Assembly (NCBI GenBank): GCA_029975055.1
Contig: JARKPU010000022.1
Coordinates: 186,001 to 250,000, forward strand
Source of the DNA: Anaerolinea sp.
GTDB lineage: Bacteria; Chloroflexota; Anaerolineae; Anaerolineales; Anaerolineaceae
DNA: 64,000 bases
Direction of reading: 5' to 3'
The notes beneath the pieces were generated by a model. It did no database searches and was not told the origin of the DNA. It saw only the letters and a program-made list of their open reading frames with translations. A program made the position numbers and the translations under genes. This document shows positions 41,950-50,201 of this stretch, piece after piece. Within the stretch, counting starts at the first letter, position 1, and each line of letters opens with the position of its first letter.

Positions 41950-43176
41950 TCACGGCTCGAAGGTGTTGGTGGGCGTGACGGTGGGGGTTGCGCTGCCGGT
42001 GGGCGTGACGCTTCCGGTCGGGGTGACGGTGGGGGTATCGGTATAGAGGGGCGTGGGCGTCTCGGTGGGCAGAGGGGTCGGGGTGGGCGGGACGGTCGGC
42101 GTGGGCGAGACGGTCATCTCATATTGAAGCGTCACCACCACCGGCGAGAGCGGCTCGGCCTTGTTGGCAAAGGCGATCGCATCTTCCAGGAGCGCGGCAA
42201 TGGCGCCGCGGCGCGGCAGGAACACAGAAACAGGAGGCTCTTCCGAGGTCTGCCAGGTGATGGTTTCTTTTTCGCCAATCTGGAAGTACGCCACGCGCTT
42301 CGGGTCGCCCAGCCGGAGGATGAGGCCGTAGCTGGAAAGCATCCGGGCGGAGGTGAGGGAGGTATCGACGCGCGTTCGGAAGAGATTGTAGAGCGTGGGC
42401 AGGCGCGCCAGGTTGCCGCCCTGCGCCAGGCGCTGAAGCGAGAGCCAGAGCAGCTGCTGCTGGCGCAGCCCGCGCGCCGCTTCATCGTCTCCGATGCGCA
42501 GCTGCGCATAGCACGCGGCCTGCCTGCCGGTCATCAGCACGGTTCCCGGGTAGAGCACATCCTCGCACAGGCCCGGGAAGGCCTGCAGCACCGGCACGGC
42601 CAGACCGTTGAGCTCATCCACCAGGATCGAAAAATCGTCCATGTGCGCCACCAGCCAGTCATCGGGCCGGATGCCCAGGTTGTATTCCACCGCGTCCACC
42701 ATCAGGCGCGCCCCGCCCACCGGGTAGGCGCTCGAAAGGCGCTGCATGGTGTAGCCGGGCAGGTAGCCGAAAAGGTCGGGCGGAATCGAGACCATGCTGG
42801 CCTTGGCCAGGCGCGGGTGGTAGATGACCAGGAGGAGCGCGTCGCCGCGCCCGGTGAATGGATAGTTGCGATCGAGGCCGACGAGCAGCAGCGAGCGCAC
42901 TTCTTGCGGCAGGGCCAGGCGGCCAAACGGCGGCGGGACCGGCGTCACGGGTGTATAAACGGGCGCAGGGAAGGTGCTCCAGACGGGCAGGCTTTCGGGA
43001 GGGATGGGGGTGACGGTGGCCGTGACGGATGGCGTGGGAGAGGGCGTCCGGCTGGGGGTGAGCGATGGCGTCAGGGTGGGGGTTGGCCCGGCGTTAGAAA
43101 ATGCGCAGGCGCTCAAGACCAGCGCCGCGCAGAAAAGGGTGACAATCGGGAGAACCAGCCTTGACCGTAAGCCCAT
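41950..43176 (-). CDS. LytR-CpsA-Psr (LCP) family lipoprotein
   Basis: The 408-residue protein has a lipobox (VLSACAF, Cys24) and Thr-Pro-rich segments at both ends (about 30-60 and 355-405). The middle is an LCP domain: LLLVGLDRNYPFTGRGDALLL, ASMVSIPPDLFGYLPGY, LSSAYPVGGARLMVDAVEYNLG and FSILVDELNGLAVPV match the conserved Arg/Asp regions. LCP enzymes transfer lipid-linked glycans to cell-wall or protein acceptors. The RSDT motif is changed to GRGDALL, so catalysis is uncertain. No membrane helix other than the lipid anchor. Confidence 0.8.
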   Translation of the reverse strand: MGLRSRLVLPIVTLFCAALVLSACAFSNAGPTPTLTPSLTPSRTPSPTPSVTATVTPIPPESLPVWSTFPAPVYTPVTPVPPPFGRLALPQEVRSLLLVGLDRNYPFTGRGDALLLVIYHPRLAKASMVSIPPDLFGYLPGYTMQRLSSAYPVGGARLMVDAVEYNLGIRPDDWLVAHMDDFSILVDELNGLAVPVLQAFPGLCEDVLYPGTVLMTGRQAACYAQLRIGDDEAARGLRQQQLLWLSLQRLAQGGNLARLPTLYNLFRTRVDTSLTSARMLSSYGLILRLGDPKRVAYFQIGEKETITWQTSEEPPVSVFLPRRGAIAALLEDAIAFANKAEPLSPVVVTLQYEMTVSPTPTVPPTPTPLPTETPTPLYTDTPTVTPTGSVTPTGSATPTVTPTNTFEP

Positions 43177-43234
43177 CGTCTATAGTTTAGCACCTTCTTG
43201 ATACGTTTCTGACTTTTTTCCGGCTGGAATTGAG

Positions 43235-43240
43235 TAGAAT
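43235..43240 (+). promoter_or_regulatory. TAGAAT -10 box, 6 nt before the macro-domain gene
   Basis: TAGAAT is followed by AAATCT and the ATG at 43247. No ribosome-binding site is present, so transcription probably begins at or next to the start codon. Confidence 0.55.
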
Positions 43241-43246
43241 AAATCT

Positions 43247-43813
43247 ATGAGCACGACCCATTTCTCGCGCACTTATCCTTCGGGAGTGACGCTGGAAATT
43301 GCCCTGGGCGACCTGACGGCCGAAAGCGTGGATGCCATCGTCAACGCCGCCAACAGCCAGCTCCAGCACGGCGGCGGGGTGGCGGGGGCCATCGTGCGGC
43401 GCGGGGGGGCGTCAATTCAGGCCGAGAGCGATGCCTGGGTGCGCGCCTACGGCCCGGCGACGCACACCCGCCCGGCCTGGACGCGCGCCGGCAGCCTGCC
43501 GAGCCGCTATGTGATCCACGCAGTGGGGCCGATGTGGGGCGAGGGCGATGAAGATGCCCGCCTGGCAGCCGCCGTGCAAAGCAGCCTTGAGCTGGCCGAA
43601 AACCTTCAATGCGCATCGCTGGCCATGCCCGCCATCTCGACGGGTATTTTTGGCTTCCCGCGCGCAAGGGCGGCGGGGGTCATCCTCAGGGCGCTGGATG
43701 CCTGGGCCTCAAGCGCGCGCGCCTCGGAGGGCAGCCTGCGCCTGGTGCGCGTAGTGCTGCTCGACGAAGCCGCACTGTCAGACTTCCTGGAGGCGGCGAA
43801 AGCCCTGGCATGA
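43247..43813 (+). CDS. Macro-domain protein (ADP-ribose / O-acetyl-ADP-ribose binding)
   Basis: The 188-residue protein is a single macro domain: GDLTAESVDAIVNAANSQLQHGGGVAGAIVRRGG is represented here as its two key parts, VDAIVNAANS and GGGVAGAI, followed by YVIHAVGP and MPAISTGIFGFP. Such domains bind ADP-ribose or remove it from proteins or O-acetyl-ADP-ribose. The catalytic Asn/Gly loop is intact. It overlaps the TrmH-like gene by ATGA. Confidence 0.93.
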   Translation: MSTTHFSRTYPSGVTLEIALGDLTAESVDAIVNAANSQLQHGGGVAGAIVRRGGASIQAESDAWVRAYGPATHTRPAWTRAGSLPSRYVIHAVGPMWGEGDEDARLAAAVQSSLELAENLQCASLAMPAISTGIFGFPRARAAGVILRALDAWASSARASEGSLRLVRVVLLDEAALSDFLEAAKALA

Positions 43814-44592
43814 TCACCTCCGCACAGAATCCGCGTATCCAACACGTGCGCGCGCTGCTCGCACAGCGCAAGGCGCGCGAAGAGGCGCAAGAATTCGCCG
43901 TGGAGGGCGTGCGCCTGGTGGAAGAGGCGCTCGCCTCCGGCTGGGAAGCGCGCCTGCTGCTTTACACAACCGGCCTCTCGGCGCGCGGGCTGGCCCTGCT
44001 GGATGCGGCCCGGGCGCGCGCCGCCGTGGTGGAAGAGATCAGCCCGCAGCTGTTCAAATCCACCGCCGATACCGAGAACCCGCAAGGCATTTTGGGCGTG
44101 TTCGGCCGCCGCGAGCTGGCCCTGCCCGCGCCGGAGGCGCTCAACTTTGCCGTGGTGGCCGATGCCCTGCGCGACCCCGGCAACCTGGGCACGCTGCTGC
44201 GCACTGCCGCCGCCGCCGGGGCGCAGGCGGCTCTGCTGGCCCCGGGCTGCGCAGACGCCTTCTCGCCCAAGGTGCTGCGCGCGGCGATGGGGGCGCACTT
44301 CCGCCTGCCGCTCCGGCAGATGGGCTGGGAGGAAATCGGCGCGCTGCTCAAGCCCGCCTGCCGCGTGTACGCGGCCGAATCGGGCCAGGGCACGGCCTGC
44401 TGGCAGCTCGATTTTAAAGCTCCCAGCGCGCTGATCATCGGCGGCGAAGCCGAAGGCCCCGGCTCGCAGGCTCACGCCCTGGCCGATGAAGCTGTGACCA
44501 TCCCCATGCCGGGGGCCAGCGAATCGCTCAACGCGGCGGTGGCAGCCGGAATCTTGCTTTTTGAAGTGGTGCGACAAAGGAAGCTGAGATGA
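43810..44592 (+). CDS. TrmH/SpoU-family RNA 2'-O-methyltransferase
   Basis: The 260-residue protein starts MITSAQNPRIQHVRAL, the substrate-binding N-domain of the RlmB/TsnR type. The SPOUT knot has VADALRDPGNLGTLLRTA, SALIIGGEAEGPG and IPMPGASESLNAAVA, the three conserved motifs. It methylates a ribose in rRNA or tRNA using SAM. The ATG overlaps the macro stop, and the gene overlaps DUF711 by ATGA, a strictly coupled three-gene operon. Confidence 0.92.
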   Translation: MITSAQNPRIQHVRALLAQRKAREEAQEFAVEGVRLVEEALASGWEARLLLYTTGLSARGLALLDAARARAAVVEEISPQLFKSTADTENPQGILGVFGRRELALPAPEALNFAVVADALRDPGNLGTLLRTAAAAGAQAALLAPGCADAFSPKVLRAAMGAHFRLPLRQMGWEEIGALLKPACRVYAAESGQGTACWQLDFKAPSALIIGGEAEGPGSQAHALADEAVTIPMPGASESLNAAVAAGILLFEVVRQRKLR

Positions 44593-45812
44593 AGATTCGC
44601 TCGATCACCTGTTTCTTCGACCCGCGCTCGGCAGAGGCTTATGCCGGGCTGGATAAACTGGCCCGCCTGGTGGAAGAAGGCAAAAGCCTGTTCAACCAAT
44701 CGGGGGTGGATGTGCAATCCACGCGCCTGGCCACGGTTCCCTTCCCCCTGCTCTACCCAACCGAAGAGCCTGAAGGCGCGGTGCGCCTGGCGCAGACGCT
44801 GGAAGCCGACGCGCACGAACGAGGCTTCGGCTACCTTTCGCTCGGGCATGCCATGCCTGGGCGCATGGGCAGCTACGATCTGATCGTGCCGATCCTGCAA
44901 TCCACCCGCGACACCTTCCTGGGCGGCATGGTCGGTACACCGCAAGGCGGGCTTTCGCTGGCGGCGGCGCGCGCCTGCGCGCGGATCATCACGCAGGCTG
45001 CGCAGCTCACGCCAGACGGCTTCACCAACCTGCGCTTCGGCGCGCTGGCGAATCTGAATCCGCACGGGCCGTTCCTGCCAGGGGCCTACCATGCCGGCGA
45101 ACGCCCGGCCTTTGCCCTGGCAGTGGAGTGCGCCGACCTGGCCGTGAGCGCGCTGCGCAAGGCCGAAAGCCTGGCCGCGGCGCGCCAAAAGCTGGTGACG
45201 GCGCTGGAAGACGCCGCCACCGTGCTGACCGCGCGGGCCGTGCACCTCAGCCAGAAGTACGGCGTGGACTTCAAGGGCATTGACTTCTCGCTGGCGCCTT
45301 ATCCGCAGGATTGGTGCTCGCTGGGCGGGGCGCTCGAGGCGCTTGGCGTGCCCGCGCTGGGGCTGCTCGGCTCGGCGGGGGCGGCGGCCTTCCTGGCCGA
45401 TACGCTCGACCGGGGGCGCTGGCTGCGCACGGGCTTCAACGGGCTGATGCTCCCCGTGCTGGAAGATTCGGTGCTGGCCCTGCGCGCCGCAGAGGGTACG
45501 CTGTCCCTGAAGGACCTGTTGATCTATGCGACGATGTGCGGGGCCGGGTTGGATACGATCCCCCTGCCGGGAGACGCCTCGCCGGAGCAAATCTACTCCG
45601 TGCTGGTGGATGTGGCGGCCATCGCGCTGCGGCTGAACAAGCCGCTCATCGCACGCCTGATGCCCATGCCCGGCAAGCAGGCCGGCGACACGGTGGAATT
45701 CGATTTCGAATTTTTCGCCAGGGGGCGGGTGATGGCGCTGCCTGCGCAGCCGCTGCATGGCATGCTGGCCGGGGAAGAAAGTATTTCGATCCGCCCGCGG
45801 GGCGGGTTCTAG
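44589..45812 (+). CDS. DUF711 (UPF0210) family protein
   Basis: The 407-residue protein has the DUF711 patterns: MKIRSITCFFDP at the start, FGYLSLGHAMPGR, FTNLRFGALANLNPHGPF and, near the end, IPLPGDASPEQI followed by LNKPLIARLMPMPGKQAGD. The family resembles pyruvate-formate-lyase-like barrels but lacks known function. It is the third gene of the macro-TrmH-DUF711 operon, coupled by a 4-bp overlap, and is followed by a strong terminator. Confidence 0.88.
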   Translation: MKIRSITCFFDPRSAEAYAGLDKLARLVEEGKSLFNQSGVDVQSTRLATVPFPLLYPTEEPEGAVRLAQTLEADAHERGFGYLSLGHAMPGRMGSYDLIVPILQSTRDTFLGGMVGTPQGGLSLAAARACARIITQAAQLTPDGFTNLRFGALANLNPHGPFLPGAYHAGERPAFALAVECADLAVSALRKAESLAAARQKLVTALEDAATVLTARAVHLSQKYGVDFKGIDFSLAPYPQDWCSLGGALEALGVPALGLLGSAGAAAFLADTLDRGRWLRTGFNGLMLPVLEDSVLALRAAEGTLSLKDLLIYATMCGAGLDTIPLPGDASPEQIYSVLVDVAAIALRLNKPLIARLMPMPGKQAGDTVEFDFEFFARGRVMALPAQPLHGMLAGEESISIRPRGGF

Positions 45813-45841
45813 CGCGCCCTCACTTTCATATCCAAATATCC

Positions 45842-45885
45842 AAAAGAAGGCAGGGCGAGGAAAATTCCCCGCCCTGCCTTCTTTT
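45842..45885. terminator. Bidirectional terminator
   Basis: AAAAGAAGGCAGGGCG (45842-45857) pairs with CGCCCTGCCTTCTTTT (45870-45885), 16 bp, between convergent DUF711 and GH5 genes. A and T ends on both sides fit termination in both directions. Confidence 0.88.
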
Positions 45886-45916
45886 GAGAGACCCGGCGAA
45901 CTGCCAGGATGTCACC

Positions 45917-46960
45917 TTACCGCGCAGAGACGATGCGGACGAGTTCCTCGCTGGCAACGCTCCCATCCATGCGGACGAGGGAAAAGTTCATCTCTTTATA
46001 AGACCACACCGCCCGGCCAATGCCATGCTCGTTGAGCAGGCCGATGAAATCGCGGTGCCAGTTGAGCCTGGATTCGAGCGGGGCGAGGTCGATGACGCCA
46101 AACTCGCCGCAGTAGAGCGGGAGGCCGGTCTGGGCGATGAAATCCAGCGCGGGCTGGAAGAAGTAGCGCATCATCTCGATGTCCATGCGGGCGCCCACGT
46201 AGCGCCGCCAATCGGTATCGGCGAACTGCGGGTTCTTCTCGATAAACTCGGCCAGGCCGGGCACTTCGCCGGGGTAGGGCGTGACGGCGTTGAGCGCGGC
46301 AAGGAAATCCACCCAGTGCGCGCGCTGGTGCGTGAAGAAGAAGGGCTCGTAGAAGTGAAAGGTGTACACGATGTGCGGGTCGGGGATGAGCTCGATCTCC
46401 TTCAGCGTCCAGGCCGAGTTGTAATGGTTGCCGCCGATCATAATCCAGCGCGATGGGTCAACGCTGCGGATGCGCTCCACGGCACGCTTCGCCAGCCTGT
46501 TCCAGGGCTCGCTGGTGGGCAGCACGACTTCGTTCATCAATTCGAGCACGATGCCGGGCTGCTCCACATCTTTATAGCGCCGGGCGATGGCCTCCCAGAG
46601 GGCCAGGAAGCGCTCCTGGGCCGCGGGGCTTTCGAAGAGGGTATTTTCGGCCAGGGTGGAGAAGCTGAAGCCGGGGGCGTGGTGCAGGTCGAGCACCAGG
46701 TTGAGGCCCGCCTTGCGGCACCATTCGATGCAGGCATCGATGTAGGCAAAACCGTCTTCTTTGTAGTGGAAGGGCTGCGAGTCGTCTTCCAGCACGGGGT
46801 AATCCACCGGCAGGCGCACGTGATCCATGCCCCAGCCGGCGATGCGCTGGATATCGGGCTCGAGGATGTAGCTGCGAAAGTGTTCGTGGTCAAAGCGGCC
46901 GTACTGCGAGATCCAACCGCCGAGGTTGACGCCGACCTGGTATCCGGGAAAGTCAGGCAT
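45917..46960 (-). CDS. Glycoside hydrolase family 5 (cellulase-like)
   Basis: The 347-residue TIM barrel has VNLGGWISQY near the start, HVRLPVDYPV, LVLDLHHAPG, LELMNEVV with the acid/base Glu, YTFHFYEPF and YCGEFGV with the nucleophile Glu, and VWSYKEM at the end. No signal peptide, so it acts inside the cell on oligosaccharides. Substrate (beta-glucan or mannan type) is not decided. AAAGGA lies upstream of the ATG; a TATAGT box is further up. Confidence 0.9.
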   Translation of the reverse strand: MPDFPGYQVGVNLGGWISQYGRFDHEHFRSYILEPDIQRIAGWGMDHVRLPVDYPVLEDDSQPFHYKEDGFAYIDACIEWCRKAGLNLVLDLHHAPGFSFSTLAENTLFESPAAQERFLALWEAIARRYKDVEQPGIVLELMNEVVLPTSEPWNRLAKRAVERIRSVDPSRWIMIGGNHYNSAWTLKEIELIPDPHIVYTFHFYEPFFFTHQRAHWVDFLAALNAVTPYPGEVPGLAEFIEKNPQFADTDWRRYVGARMDIEMMRYFFQPALDFIAQTGLPLYCGEFGVIDLAPLESRLNWHRDFIGLLNEHGIGRAVWSYKEMNFSLVRMDGSVASEELVRIVSAR

Positions 46961-47045
46961 GGTGGGGTCCTTTCATCAACACGGGTGATGTTAATACTAT
47001 AGCCCGAATGGCGGAACCGGCAATCTGTAAACAGGCACATTTTCC

Positions 47046-48032
47046 TCATACCAGCCAGAGCTGCTCGGCCAGTTCCTCCAACGTGGCGGATCGGGCTGCC
47101 AGGGCAAGGTCACGCAGGCCGTTCAACACGTCGAACTCGTGCAGCAGGCAGGCGGTCATGGCGCGGCGGGCAAACCAGGGGCCGGTGGGGCCGGTGTAGC
47201 CGTAGGCCTCCAGGAAGGCCGCCAGCAAGGCCTTCTCGCCGGCGAAGAGCCCCGGGTGCAGCGCCGCCAGCTCATAGAAAAGCCCGCCGGTGAGCGCATC
47301 GCCGAAGTCGATCAGCGCCAGCGTGTTCCAACGCCCGCCTTCCAGCCGCCCAAGCAGGTGGTCGGCCGTCAGGTCGGCGTGGATGATGTGCGGGCGCTCG
47401 CCCGGCATGATAAGCTCGCCGGCCGGGAGCAGGTAGCCTTCCAATCCGGGCAGCAGATGCGCCGGGAGCGTGCCCCACGCGCGGTGGCGGGCAGCGCAGC
47501 CGGCTCGCTGACTCTCGAGGAAGGCCAGGTGAGGTTCAAAGCCCGCCGCGAAAGCGCCGCCCGGCGGGATGGGCAGAGCGTGCAAGGCGCGCAGCCAGCC
47601 GCCCACCTGGCGGGCAACCCGCAGCCTTTCGGTCAGGCCAATTTGATCGCGCACTTCGCCGAAGCTGACGCCGGGAATGAACTCGAAAATCAGGTAAGGC
47701 CAATGCCAGGCAGCCCCGGGCGGCTCGAGCGCGCCTCCGCCAAGCAGGCTCGGCACGGGCATCACCGGCTGCCGGGCGAGCAGGCGCGCCGCGGCGCGCT
47801 CCACCGGGTAGGAGCGCGCGCCGCCGTACAACCGCCCAAAGAACTTCACCAGGGCGCGCTCGCCGGCGATGAAAGCCGGGCAGGAGCCGGGCACGCCCAC
47901 GCGCACGCTGCCGCCCGCCTCGATGCCGTGGCGGCGGCAGGCCTCCTCCACGTAGGGGGCAAAGAAAACTGCATCGGTGAAGAGCTCCGTGTAGCGCTCG
48001 GGCAGGTCAAGCTCGTCGAGGGGGTGGGGCAT
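47046..48032 (-). CDS. Aminoglycoside-phosphotransferase-fold kinase (APH family)
   Basis: The 328-residue protein has LIFEFIPGVSF (hinge), HIIHADLTADHLL (catalytic loop with the base Asp and the Asn replaced by His) and LALIDFGDALTGG (the metal Asp). It resembles APH-fold small-molecule kinases; resistance to aminoglycosides should not be assumed. It begins 6 bp after the unknown 275-aa gene on the same strand, so both form an operon. Confidence 0.78.
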   Translation of the reverse strand: MPHPLDELDLPERYTELFTDAVFFAPYVEEACRRHGIEAGGSVRVGVPGSCPAFIAGERALVKFFGRLYGGARSYPVERAAARLLARQPVMPVPSLLGGGALEPPGAAWHWPYLIFEFIPGVSFGEVRDQIGLTERLRVARQVGGWLRALHALPIPPGGAFAAGFEPHLAFLESQRAGCAARHRAWGTLPAHLLPGLEGYLLPAGELIMPGERPHIIHADLTADHLLGRLEGGRWNTLALIDFGDALTGGLFYELAALHPGLFAGEKALLAAFLEAYGYTGPTGPWFARRAMTACLLHEFDVLNGLRDLALAARSATLEELAEQLWLV

Positions 48033-48038
48033 GGCGGG

Positions 48039-48866
48039 TCAGGAGTGGGCGAGGAAGTCGCGGTACTGCGCAAGCCAGGCCAGCATGCTCCCGGCCTGCT
48101 CGCGGGGGACCTTTGCGAGCGATTCGAGGTAGCGAAACGCGCGCGGCGAGCGCCCGGCAGGCATACCGGAAAGAACCGTCTGCTCGACGGTCTCCAGTTC
48201 GCGCAGGAGGTTGCCGCGCCGGATGCGAATGGCCCGCGCGCTGACGGCGTAGGTGTTGAGGCCGGCCGGGTCGACTTCCAGCTCCAGCTCGGGGGCGGGC
48301 AGGCTGTCCCAGATCTCGGCAAGAAAGGGCGGGTGGGCGCTGCGGGCATGGCAGTAACAGGCGCGCGCGGCGGCCTGGAGCACCTGCTGGGCGAAGGCGC
48401 CTTCGTGGTCGGTGAGTTTGGCGACCTGTGCAGGCAGCCAGGCCAGGTTGGGGACGTAGGAATAGGTCTGCGGCAGGGCGGTGGCGAGCTGGCGCTTGCC
48501 AACCGGGCGGGCCCAGCGCCAGGCGTGGCAGGCGATGAAGCCGCGTCCGCGCGAGGCGCGGTCGTAGGCCGAGAAGTGCGCCGAGCGGATGGCATAGCTG
48601 CTGACGAGCAGCTTGAGGATGGAGTTGTTATCGCGCAGGTAGCCCTGGGGATTGGCCGAACCCCATTCTTGCTTGCGGATGCTCGCGTCGCGCACGCAAT
48701 AGGGCAGGAGCACCGGCACGGCGAGGTAGAGGTCGAGCGGCAGCCAGATGGAAAGGTCGAGCACCAGGCGCAAGACGAGTTCGCGCGAAAAGGCATCATC
48801 GCGCGGGATGACGACTTTCTGGAGATAATGATAGATGGCGTTGCCGCCGTCGATGCGCCTGGGCAT
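48039..48866 (-). CDS. Conserved-looking protein of unknown function, 275 aa
   Basis: I recognise no family. The protein has a hydrophobic stretch (IWLPLDLYLAVPVLLPY, about residues 40-56), several Cys and His residues (YCVRDA, FIACHAW, CYCHA) and a basic, helical end (AIRIRRGNLLRELE). No signal peptide. It is the first gene of a two-gene operon with the APH-fold kinase. A TATAAT box on the minus strand ends 17 nt before the ATG. Composition is like its neighbours, so it is probably a real gene. Confidence 0.55.
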   Translation of the reverse strand: MPRRIDGGNAIYHYLQKVVIPRDDAFSRELVLRLVLDLSIWLPLDLYLAVPVLLPYCVRDASIRKQEWGSANPQGYLRDNNSILKLLVSSYAIRSAHFSAYDRASRGRGFIACHAWRWARPVGKRQLATALPQTYSYVPNLAWLPAQVAKLTDHEGAFAQQVLQAAARACYCHARSAHPPFLAEIWDSLPAPELELEVDPAGLNTYAVSARAIRIRRGNLLRELETVEQTVLSGMPAGRSPRAFRYLESLAKVPREQAGSMLAWLAQYRDFLAHS

Positions 48867-48947
48867 GGGATGAGTCCAGGTTCATTATACAGGGAGAGGA
48901 GCATGCTTCACCGCAAAGAGCGCCGAGAAGATGTTTTTAACCGCTAC

Positions 48948-49185
48948 GCCCCGGGTGCACCCGAAGAGGTGTGAAACGCCAAGGAACGCGAATAAGAGAA
49001 GATCAACGGAAGCTTCTTCTTCGCGTAATTTCGCGTCCTTTCGTGGTTAAGAAATCGAACCGCAATGCCCCGGGTGCACCCGAAGAGGTGTGAAACGCCA
49101 AGGAACGCGAATAAGAGAAGATCAACGGAAGCTTCTTCTTAGCGTAATTTCGCGTCCTTTCGCGGTTAAGAAATCGAACCGCTAA
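48948..49185. repeat. Two tandem 119-bp repeats
   Basis: The unit at 48948-49066 is repeated almost exactly at 49067-49185 (a few single-base differences). Each begins at a palindrome CGGGTGCACCCG and contains GTGAAACGCCAAGG and CGCGTCCTTTCG, arms that can partly pair. No gene is seen in the 447-bp gap between the 275-aa protein and the homocysteine methyltransferase. Confidence 0.93.
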
Positions 49186-49313
49186 GCAACACGAAGGAAC
49201 GGCGGAATCCAGCCCGGGCGGCGGGGGGCCGGCCGACGGTTTTATAGTACAATAAATGCACACCCCTCAGACAACGTTGTCATGCCGCCCTGCCGATACT
49301 TGGAGATGCAGCC

Positions 49314-50201
49314 ATGCCATCTACCCGCTTCGTGGAACGCTTGAATACCGGCAAGCCCATCGTGCTGGATGGGGCCACCGGCACCAACCTGCAGGCGCGC
49401 GGCCTGCCCATGGGCACGCCTTCGGATTTCTGGGTGCTGGATAACCCCGCCGAGGTGCTGCGCCTGCACGCCGATTTTCTCGCCGCCGGGTCGGATTTGA
49501 TCCTCACCAACACCTTCGGCTCCAGCCGCCCAAACCTGGCTCATGCCGGGCTGGAGGAGCGCTTTGAAGCCACCAACCGCCAAGCCGCCCGGCTGGCGCG
49601 CCAGGCCGCCCAAAAGACCGGCGCCCTGGTGGGCGGCTCGCTGGGGCCGCTCGGAGAGATGCTGGAACCGATGGGCACGCTGACGGCCGAGCAAGCCCGC
49701 CAGGCCTACGCCGAACAGGCACAATTGCTGGCTGAAGAAGGGGTGGATGTGCTGGTCATCGAAACCCAGTTCGACCTTAACGAGGCCCTCGCCGCCGTGC
49801 GCGGGGTTCGCTCGGTGACCGACCTGCCCGTGGTGTGCTCCTTCAGCTATGACCGCGGTACGCGCACGATGATGGGCGTGCGCCCGGCGCAGATGGCCGC
49901 CGCCTTCGCCGAAGCCGGGCTGGCTGCGCTGGGAATCAACTGCGGGCGCAGCCTGGAAGACAACCTCAAGGCGTTGCAAGAGCTTCGCGCGGCCACGGCG
50001 CTGCCAATCTGGTTCAAACCCAACGCGGGTTTGCCTCACAGCGACGCCGGCGGCGGCCTGGCCTACGACGTGCTGCCCGGGATGATGGGCAGCCAGGCGC
50101 CCATCTGGCTGCAAGAGGGGGCGGCGCTGGTGGGCGGCTGCTGCGGCACTTCGCCGGAGCACCTCAAGGCCATCGCAGAGGCGGTTAAGAAACCGGCATG
50201 A
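49314..50201 (+). CDS. Homocysteine S-methyltransferase (BHMT / MetH N-domain type)
   Basis: The 295-residue TIM barrel has VLDGATGTNLQARG at the start and the zinc cysteines in GINCGRS and GGCCGTSPEHL. FGSSRPNLAHAG and LVGGSLGPLG are further family motifs. It binds homocysteine through zinc and takes a methyl group, here probably from a corrinoid protein or another small donor. GGAG precedes the ATG; TATAGT and TACAAT boxes are further upstream. It overlaps the next gene by ATGA. Confidence 0.88.
   Translation: MPSTRFVERLNTGKPIVLDGATGTNLQARGLPMGTPSDFWVLDNPAEVLRLHADFLAAGSDLILTNTFGSSRPNLAHAGLEERFEATNRQAARLARQAAQKTGALVGGSLGPLGEMLEPMGTLTAEQARQAYAEQAQLLAEEGVDVLVIETQFDLNEALAAVRGVRSVTDLPVVCSFSYDRGTRTMMGVRPAQMAAAFAEAGLAALGINCGRSLEDNLKALQELRAATALPIWFKPNAGLPHSDAGGGLAYDVLPGMMGSQAPIWLQEGAALVGGCCGTSPEHLKAIAEAVKKPA

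Noticed and set aside
47046..48032. Aminoglycoside resistance gene
   Set aside because: The APH fold is shared by many small-molecule kinases; nothing points to antibiotics, so only the fold is named.
47139..48974. Open frame of 611 codons across the APH and unknown genes
   Set aside because: It runs through two leftward genes and a repeat. The sequence is low-complexity Arg/Gly/Glu.
48948..49185. CRISPR-like tandem repeat
   Set aside because: Only two units of 119 bp without distinct spacers; no cas genes.
49186..49313. Cobalamin riboswitch before the corrinoid genes
   Set aside because: No B12-box-like sequence or matching stems seen in the short gap.
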